From Falsibacillus albus (GTDB lineage: Bacteria; Bacillota; Bacilli; Bacillales; DSM-25281): a DNA stretch of 64,000 nt. Below the pieces are notes generated by a model that worked only from the letters and a program-made list of their open reading frames with translations, had not been told where the DNA came from and made no database searches. Shown here piece by piece: positions 57,772-64,000 of this stretch. Position 1 is the first letter of the stretch. The number at the start of each line of letters is the position of its first letter. Both the position numbers and the translations under genes were made by a program. Where the stretch lies: assembly GCF_003668575.1 (NCBI RefSeq), contig NZ_RCVZ01000019.1, forward strand, positions 1-64,000. The letters run 5' to 3'.

Positions 57772-57879
57772 TGTAAGCGTTTGCACTAAGATGAAAATAG
57801 ATTTTAAAATAGGACCGGGACTCTGCTTAAGGGAGAGAAACAGATCCTTTGTTTTTGTTTATTGTGCAAACGATTGCGC
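57772..57879 (+). promoter_or_regulatory. cre-type sites before the amylase gene
   Basis: TGTAAGCGTTTGCA (57772-57785) fits the cre consensus TGWAANCGNTNNCA. GTGCAAACGATTGCGC (57864-57879) is a second cre- or MalR-like pseudo-palindrome 93 bp downstream. Both lie in the 250-base leader of the amylase gene, predicting carbon catabolite repression and possibly maltose-linked control. Confidence 0.78.
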
Positions 57880-57921
57880 TTTTAATTACATCTTATATGA
57901 CAGCACATGTACCATATGTAA

Positions 57922-59544
<1,623 letters not shown>

Positions 59545-59675
59545 CTTTTTGAGAGGAAACCCCTCATTGTGCTTTAATCAACGCAACAAACACCTTTCAT
59601 ATTTTTAGCAGGAATATGCAGAAAAAAATGGAACTAGTAATATGAAGCGAAGCAAGAAAAAGAAAGGTGATCAAA

Positions 59676-60212
59676 ATGAATACAACAGAGGATCAACGCT
59701 TTATTTGCGACAGAAAACCCGGATATTCCCCTTCCATAGGTAGGTTGATATCGATGATGGAGTATACGCGAATGACGACCCTGGAGGCGGTGGCAGGGCT
59801 GACTGCCGAAGAGCTGGATTATCGGATTGACGGCAAGGGAAATTCGATTGGATGCCTTCTCTATCACATGTACTGCGTGGAAGAGGTGTATCAAATATTG
59901 ACTTTTGAAGATCGCGAACCAACTGCAGAAGAGCTCCTAAAGCTCGATATAGGATTGGATCTCGGGGAAAAAGCCCACGAAGAAATCTATGGAAAAGAAC
60001 TAGGTTTTTATTCGGAACGATTACATTCCGCTAGAGAACGTACACTAAAAGAGTTTAAACATGTAGACGATGAGTGGCTGGATGTCGTTTCTCCATTCGG
60101 ACCGAAGCATCAAGCCAATCACTATTTCCGCTGGTTCCATGTCTTTGAAGATGAATTGAACCACCGCGGGCAGATCCGTCTTATTCGTAATCATATGAAG
60201 AGGAATGGCTGA
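59676..60212 (+). CDS. DinB/DUF664 family protein
   Basis: 178 residues from ATG 59676, 8 bases after AAGAAAGG. DinB-like fold with histidines in LLYHMYCVEE and in HVFEDELNHRGQIRLIRNH. Third DinB-fold protein in the window. Related mycothiol/bacillithiol transferase-like proteins exist, but the role here is unknown. Convergent with qoxD. Confidence 0.82.
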   Translation: MNTTEDQRFICDRKPGYSPSIGRLISMMEYTRMTTLEAVAGLTAEELDYRIDGKGNSIGCLLYHMYCVEEVYQILTFEDREPTAEELLKLDIGLDLGEKAHEEIYGKELGFYSERLHSARERTLKEFKHVDDEWLDVVSPFGPKHQANHYFRWFHVFEDELNHRGQIRLIRNHMKRNG

Positions 60213-60243
60213 AATTATTGAAATTAAAATTATTAGAGCAAAA

Positions 60244-60273
60244 AAGAGTCCGGATGTTTTCATCCGGACTCTT
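60244..60273. terminator. Bidirectional terminator of qox operon
   Basis: Perfect 13-bp stem AAGAGTCCGGATG-TTTT-CATCCGGACTCTT; on the minus strand a T run follows, closing qoxABCD. Confidence 0.92.
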
Positions 60274-60280
60274 CCTTTGG

Positions 60281-60586
60281 TTAAGCTACTTGTGCATTGA
60301 AAGCCATGATCCACATGGAGCCAGCTACAATGACAATAACAATGAACAATCCCAGTATAAGTCCCCATACATTATAACGTGGTTTTTCTCCATCTCTAAT
60401 GTGCATGAAGAAGAATAATTGAACCAATAATTGTAGGACCGCCATCGTGATGATGGCTACGATTAATGCAGTTCCTGTCAGCACGTGCTTCAAGGTAAGC
60501 ACCAACGGTATGATCGTCAAGACGATTGAGGCGATGAAGCCAGTGACATAAGCTTTGACGGAACCGTGTGATTCTTGATGCGACAT
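60281..60586 (-). CDS. qoxD: Cytochrome aa3 quinol oxidase subunit IV
   Basis: 101 residues, three transmembrane helices; the family motif VLQLLVQLFFFMHIRDGEKP is present. Small accessory subunit of the menaquinol oxidase (CyoD/QoxD family) that aids assembly of the CuB site. Last gene of the operon, starting one base after the qoxC stop. Confidence 0.94.
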   Translation of the reverse strand: MSHQESHGSVKAYVTGFIASIVLTIIPLVLTLKHVLTGTALIVAIITMAVLQLLVQLFFFMHIRDGEKPRYNVWGLILGLFIVIVIVAGSMWIMAFNAQVA

Positions 60587-60587
60587 C

Positions 60588-61184
60588 CTACATCACCCCC
60601 ATTAAATAAACGATCGTTAAGAGGAAAATCCAGACGACATCGAGAAAATGCCAGTATAAACTGATCATGGTAACTTTTCTTTTCATGACTGACGTAATGC
60701 CATCCGTTTTTAACTGAATCATGATGCTGATCATCCAAACGAGCCCGACAGATACGTGCAGCCCGTGGGTTCCGACTAAAGTGAAGAAGGCTGATAAGAA
60801 GGCGCTCCTCGAAATCGTTGCTCCTTCTGCAATCATGTTGGAGAATTCGTTGATCTCAAGTCCTACAAATCCCATTCCCAAGAGTGCGGTGATAATTAGC
60901 CAGCCGATCAGCTGATTTACTTTTCCTTTATGCAGGGCCAATGTTGCCAGTCCGCTCGTGAAACTGCTGGTCAACAGAAGGAAAGTTTCTGTAATATAAC
61001 CTGGTGCTTCGAATAATTCCTTGCCCGTTGGACCTCCGTCAAAGTGTGTACGCAGCACCATGAACGTAGCGAATAAGGTGCCAAAAAGGAGTACGTCCGT
61101 CACAAGGAAAATCCAAAATCCAAGGATGCTCAAGTCTTCATGATGTTCATGGTTGTCATTTGAATGAGAAATGGCTTGTGACAT
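60588..61184 (-). CDS. qoxC: Cytochrome aa3 quinol oxidase subunit III
   Basis: 198 residues, five transmembrane helices. Typical subunit III: LGFWIFLVTDVLLFGTLFAT, TFLLLTSSFTSGLA, GTHGLHVSVGLVW and YWHFLDVVWIFLLTIVYLMG. Start ATG overlaps the qoxB stop by one base (TAATG), so translation is coupled. Structural subunit of the quinol oxidase in the membrane. Confidence 0.95.
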   Translation of the reverse strand: MSQAISHSNDNHEHHEDLSILGFWIFLVTDVLLFGTLFATFMVLRTHFDGGPTGKELFEAPGYITETFLLLTSSFTSGLATLALHKGKVNQLIGWLIITALLGMGFVGLEINEFSNMIAEGATISRSAFLSAFFTLVGTHGLHVSVGLVWMISIMIQLKTDGITSVMKRKVTMISLYWHFLDVVWIFLLTIVYLMGVM

Positions 61185-63148
61185 TATACCAACCTCCCAT
61201 ACTTAGATTCTGTTTTTCTGATTTGTTCCACTGGAATATAGTAATCATTGTTTTTGGAGAAGGAACGGGCCAGCATACAGCCTGCAACTCCAGCCAATCC
61301 TATGACGATCATCCACGTCCAGCCGAATGTAAAGCCAAATCCAGCGACAAACCAGAATGCAGACATGATAAATGGAATGCCGGAATTCTTTGGCATATGG
61401 ATCGGTTTTAAATCTTTTTCTTTAATCTTGTTATCCAGACCTTCTTCCTTCCTTCTCCAGAAGTCATCTCTTCCCTTTACTTCCGGCAATACGGCAAAGT
61501 TATATTCAGGCGCAGGTGATGGAATGGACCATTCGAGTGTGTGGCCATCCCATGGATCGCCAGTCGTATCGCGTTCACCATACTTGATGCTATAGAGGAT
61601 CTGCCATACTTGGAAGATGAATCCTATTCCCATAAATACCGCCCCGATCGATGAAATCAGGTTCAATGGCGCCCAGCCCATATCCCAGCCATAGGTGTAG
61701 ACGCGGCGGGTCATGCCCATGAATCCGAGTGCATACTGAGGCATGAAGCAGACATAGAAGCCAATGTTCCAAAGCCAGAATGCCCATAGTCCAAGTTTTA
61801 CATTCAATTTGAAGCCAAACATTTTTGGCCACCAGTAATATAGGCCGGCAAGGTAGCCGAATACGACTCCACCGATCAACGTTTGGTGGAAGTGGGCGAT
61901 CAAGAAGTAGCTGTTATGATATTGATAATCTGCAGGTGCCACAGCCAGCATGACACCTGTTGCCCCACCAACGAGGAAGGTAGGGATGAATGCAAGAGTC
62001 CAAAGCATCGGCTGTGTGATGCGGATTCGTCCGCGGAACATCGTGAACAGCCAGTTGAATATCTTGACGCCTGTCGGGATGGCGATGGCCATCGTCGTAA
62101 TGGCAAAGAATGCATTGACATTGGCGCTTGCCCCCATGGTGAAGAAATGGTGAACCCATGTGAAATAACCTAATACACTGATGATCATCAAAGAGAACAC
62201 CATGGATTTATATCCGAAAATTTTCTTTTTGGAGAAGGTGCTGACTACTTCCGAATAGATGCCGAATGCCGGCAAAACAACGATATACACTTCAGGGTGG
62301 CCCCACATCCAGATCAAGTTGACGTACATCATCGGATTTCCACCGTGCAGCATCGTAAAGAAATGAGCCCCGGCAAATCGGTCAATGAATAAAAGTGCCA
62401 AGGTAACTGTTAAAACCGGAAATGCAAGAAGGATCGTCAAGCAGCTTGCCAGGACGGACCATGAAAATAACGGCATATCCATCAGTTTCATGCCTTTTGT
62501 GCGCATTTTCAGGATGGTAACGGTAAAGTTGATCCCTGATGCCAGACTTCCAACCCCGGAAAGCTGAATGCCCCATATGTAGAAGTTTTCCCCTACGCCA
62601 GGGCTTGTCGTAAGTTCGGATAAAGGCGGATATGCCAGCCATCCAGCCGCCGGTGATCCTCCAATGACAAACGACAGATTAAATAACATAGCTCCAAAGA
62701 AAAACATCCAAAAGCTCAGTGCATTCAAAAATGGATACGCAACGTCCCTGGCACCGATTTGAAGCGGTACTGCAATATTGAATAACCCGAACATCAACGG
62801 CATGGCCATGAATAAGATCATGATGGTACCGTGGGTTGTGAAAATTTCATTATAGTGTTCTGATTGCAGAAAATGTATGTTAGGCAAGGCAAGCTGAGCT
62901 CTCATCAAGAGCGCGTCAACCCCGCCGCGGAATAGCATCAACAGGGATGCGATGATATACATGATTCCAATTTTCTTATGATCGACAGTCGTCAGCCATT
63001 CACGCCAAAGCCATCCCCATTTTTTGAAATAGAACAGGACAAAGATGATCGCGGCCATGGTCAGGCCGATCGCTACATCCGCTCCGTAAATTAAAGGGTC
63101 CCCCGTTACAAAGAAATGAGAGGCAAAGTCTTTTAAGTTATCCAGCAT
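61184..63148 (-). CDS. qoxB: Cytochrome aa3 quinol oxidase subunit I
   Basis: 654 residues; GGGAGG 9 bases before ATG. Heme-copper oxidase catalytic subunit: HGTIMILFMAMPLMFG (heme a ligand region), WGHPEVYIVVLPAFGIYSE (CuB His and cross-linked Tyr), HHFFTMG (CuB histidines) and FLIAHFHQTLIGG (heme a3 and heme a ligands). Reduces oxygen to water while pumping protons. Second gene of qoxABCD. Confidence 0.97.
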   Translation of the reverse strand: MLDNLKDFASHFFVTGDPLIYGADVAIGLTMAAIIFVLFYFKKWGWLWREWLTTVDHKKIGIMYIIASLLMLFRGGVDALLMRAQLALPNIHFLQSEHYNEIFTTHGTIMILFMAMPLMFGLFNIAVPLQIGARDVAYPFLNALSFWMFFFGAMLFNLSFVIGGSPAAGWLAYPPLSELTTSPGVGENFYIWGIQLSGVGSLASGINFTVTILKMRTKGMKLMDMPLFSWSVLASCLTILLAFPVLTVTLALLFIDRFAGAHFFTMLHGGNPMMYVNLIWMWGHPEVYIVVLPAFGIYSEVVSTFSKKKIFGYKSMVFSLMIISVLGYFTWVHHFFTMGASANVNAFFAITTMAIAIPTGVKIFNWLFTMFRGRIRITQPMLWTLAFIPTFLVGGATGVMLAVAPADYQYHNSYFLIAHFHQTLIGGVVFGYLAGLYYWWPKMFGFKLNVKLGLWAFWLWNIGFYVCFMPQYALGFMGMTRRVYTYGWDMGWAPLNLISSIGAVFMGIGFIFQVWQILYSIKYGERDTTGDPWDGHTLEWSIPSPAPEYNFAVLPEVKGRDDFWRRKEEGLDNKIKEKDLKPIHMPKNSGIPFIMSAFWFVAGFGFTFGWTWMIVIGLAGVAGCMLARSFSKNNDYYIPVEQIRKTESKYGRLV

Positions 63149-63169
63149 TGTAGGTTTCCTCCCTTTCTA

Positions 63170-64000
63170 TCAATGCTTCATGTCCATATTGGACATATCA
63201 TTTTTATTTTGATCCATGTTCATGTACTGGCCGCCATTTTTATCAATGACTTTCCTGAAACGTGCTTCTGGATATGATGAATATGATTTCACATGAGATA
63301 ATCCTTGTTTTTTCAATTTAGCGTAATCATCATTCGTCATGGCAGGAGCAGTGTCCTTCACATGCTTCACCCATTGATTAAACTCGGATTGAGGCTTGGC
63401 AATCACGTTGAATCTCATATGCGCGAATCCTTCCCCTGTGAAGTTGGCTCCGCTTCCGAAGTACGTTCCCGGTTGATCTGCTTGAAGCCATAGCCTCATT
63501 GCCATTCCCGGCATCGTGTACTCTTGTCCGCCAAGCTGCGGTACCCAGAAGGAATTCATCGGACCATCCGCCGTCAATTCAAATTGAACAGGAACGCCGG
63601 CTGGAATTTCCACATAGTTGACAGTGGCAACCCCTTGATCTGGGTATTCAAACAACCATTTCCAGTCAAGTGATGTCACTTGGATAGTGATTGGATTCAC
63701 ATTTTTAACAGGTGGTTTTGTTAAAGTATGAACACCTTTGACAGTATAAACGCCTAATATCCCGATAATGACAATCGGGATGCCCCACCAAATCACTTCC
63801 AAAACTTTGCTGTCATCCCATTTTGGTTGATAAAGGGCTTTGTTGCCAGGCTTATCGCGGTAGCGCACCAAAATATAAACAAGTATGGCCAAAACAGGTA
63901 TTACCACGATGGCACAAAGCAGCACCGAAAGATAAATTAAATGAAGTTCCGTTCGGCCAACAGGCCCTTTTGGATCGAGGACTATGAGCTGGTCACTGCT
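63170..64000 (-). CDS. qoxA: Cytochrome aa3 quinol oxidase subunit II (5' cut by window)
   Basis: 276 residues visible; the frame continues past 64000, so the lipoprotein signal is outside the window. Reads VLDPKGPVGRTELHLIYLSV, then two transmembrane helices and the cupredoxin domain (SLDWKWLFEYPDQGVATVNY, MNSFWVPQLGGQEYTMPGM). CuA-ligand cysteines are absent, as expected for a quinol rather than a cytochrome c oxidase. The C-terminus is Met/Asn/Asp-rich (MNMDQNKNDMSNMDMKH). First gene of the operon. Confidence 0.95.
   Translation of the reverse strand, partial: SSDQLIVLDPKGPVGRTELHLIYLSVLLCAIVVIPVLAILVYILVRYRDKPGNKALYQPKWDDSKVLEVIWWGIPIVIIGILGVYTVKGVHTLTKPPVKNVNPITIQVTSLDWKWLFEYPDQGVATVNYVEIPAGVPVQFELTADGPMNSFWVPQLGGQEYTMPGMAMRLWLQADQPGTYFGSGANFTGEGFAHMRFNVIAKPQSEFNQWVKHVKDTAPAMTNDDYAKLKKQGLSHVKSYSSYPEARFRKVIDKNGGQYMNMDQNKNDMSNMDMKH

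Overview
The window looks like chromosomal DNA of a Bacillus-type member of the Bacillaceae. It has AAGGAGG-type ribosome sites, frequent TTG/GTG starts, a qoxABCD aa3 quinol oxidase operon, a secreted GH13 alpha-amylase with cre sites, a csbD gene behind a sigma-B promoter, cre/CcpA boxes, and many small conserved Bacillus families (DUF3934, DUF4181, DUF3291, RsgA remnant, CsbD). I see no rRNA, tRNA, CRISPR, prophage or transposase gene.

Layout. 1-5.8 kb: decayed 51-bp tandem array, small housekeeping genes, and an MBL hydrolase/TetR operon behind tandem palindromic operators. 5.8-16.8 kb: HD hydrolase, DinB, quinone oxidoreductase, MazG-like, amidohydrolase and Nudix genes; a soluble PAS chemoreceptor; a divergent MFS/Crp-Fnr pair with a 24-bp palindrome; and a two-gene overlapping HTH/unknown operon that resembles a toxin-antitoxin cassette. 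17.5-23.4 kb: an unrecognised protein, then a sugar operon of LacI regulator, FucP-family permease, DUF4432 epimerase-like protein and ribokinase-family kinase. Its composition matches the deoxyribose (deoPXK) system of enterobacteria and Listeria. 23.6-33.5 kb: YjcD-like UvrD helicase, kinase, VOC, FAD monooxygenase, a Nudix-Nudix-HAD cluster, and an AI-2E family transporter. 33.6-41.3 kb: an island of small membrane proteins with VanZ, HIT, DmpA peptidase, phosphatase and DinB genes. 41.4-50.9 kb: CsbD, nitroreductase, beta-lactamase-fold hydrolase, SRPBCC protein, secreted coiled coil, cupin-HD-GYP fusion, Gfo/Idh oxidoreductase, SNase lipoprotein, and several frameshifted lipoproteins. 51-57.8 kb: vanadium haloperoxidase-like protein, alpha/beta hydrolase, and a subtilisin-fold protein whose nucleophile serine aligns with cysteine. 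57.8-64 kb: alpha-amylase, DinB and qoxDCBA (qoxA cut by the window end).

The intergenic DNA is unusually rich in dispersed elements. There are nine GGGGTCTGACCCC palindromes (often with a TTTAACGCA loop), an inverted-repeat-bounded MITE-like family (one 285-bp copy plus deletion derivatives), a second MITE-like element lying between two copies of a hairpin, and three unrelated arrays with a 51-52-bp period. There is also a set of four near-identical promoters (TTGAG/TTGGA, exactly 17 bp, TGA-AATAAT, then TTGGTATTAG) in front of four unrelated genes.

The most promising undescribed items are this shared promoter class, the overlapping HTH operon with same-face ACTRCAAGT repeats, and the Ser-to-Cys subtilisin-like protein. 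Start codons were chosen by ribosome-site spacing and often differ from the longest reading frame. All family assignments come from reading the protein sequence, not from database searches.
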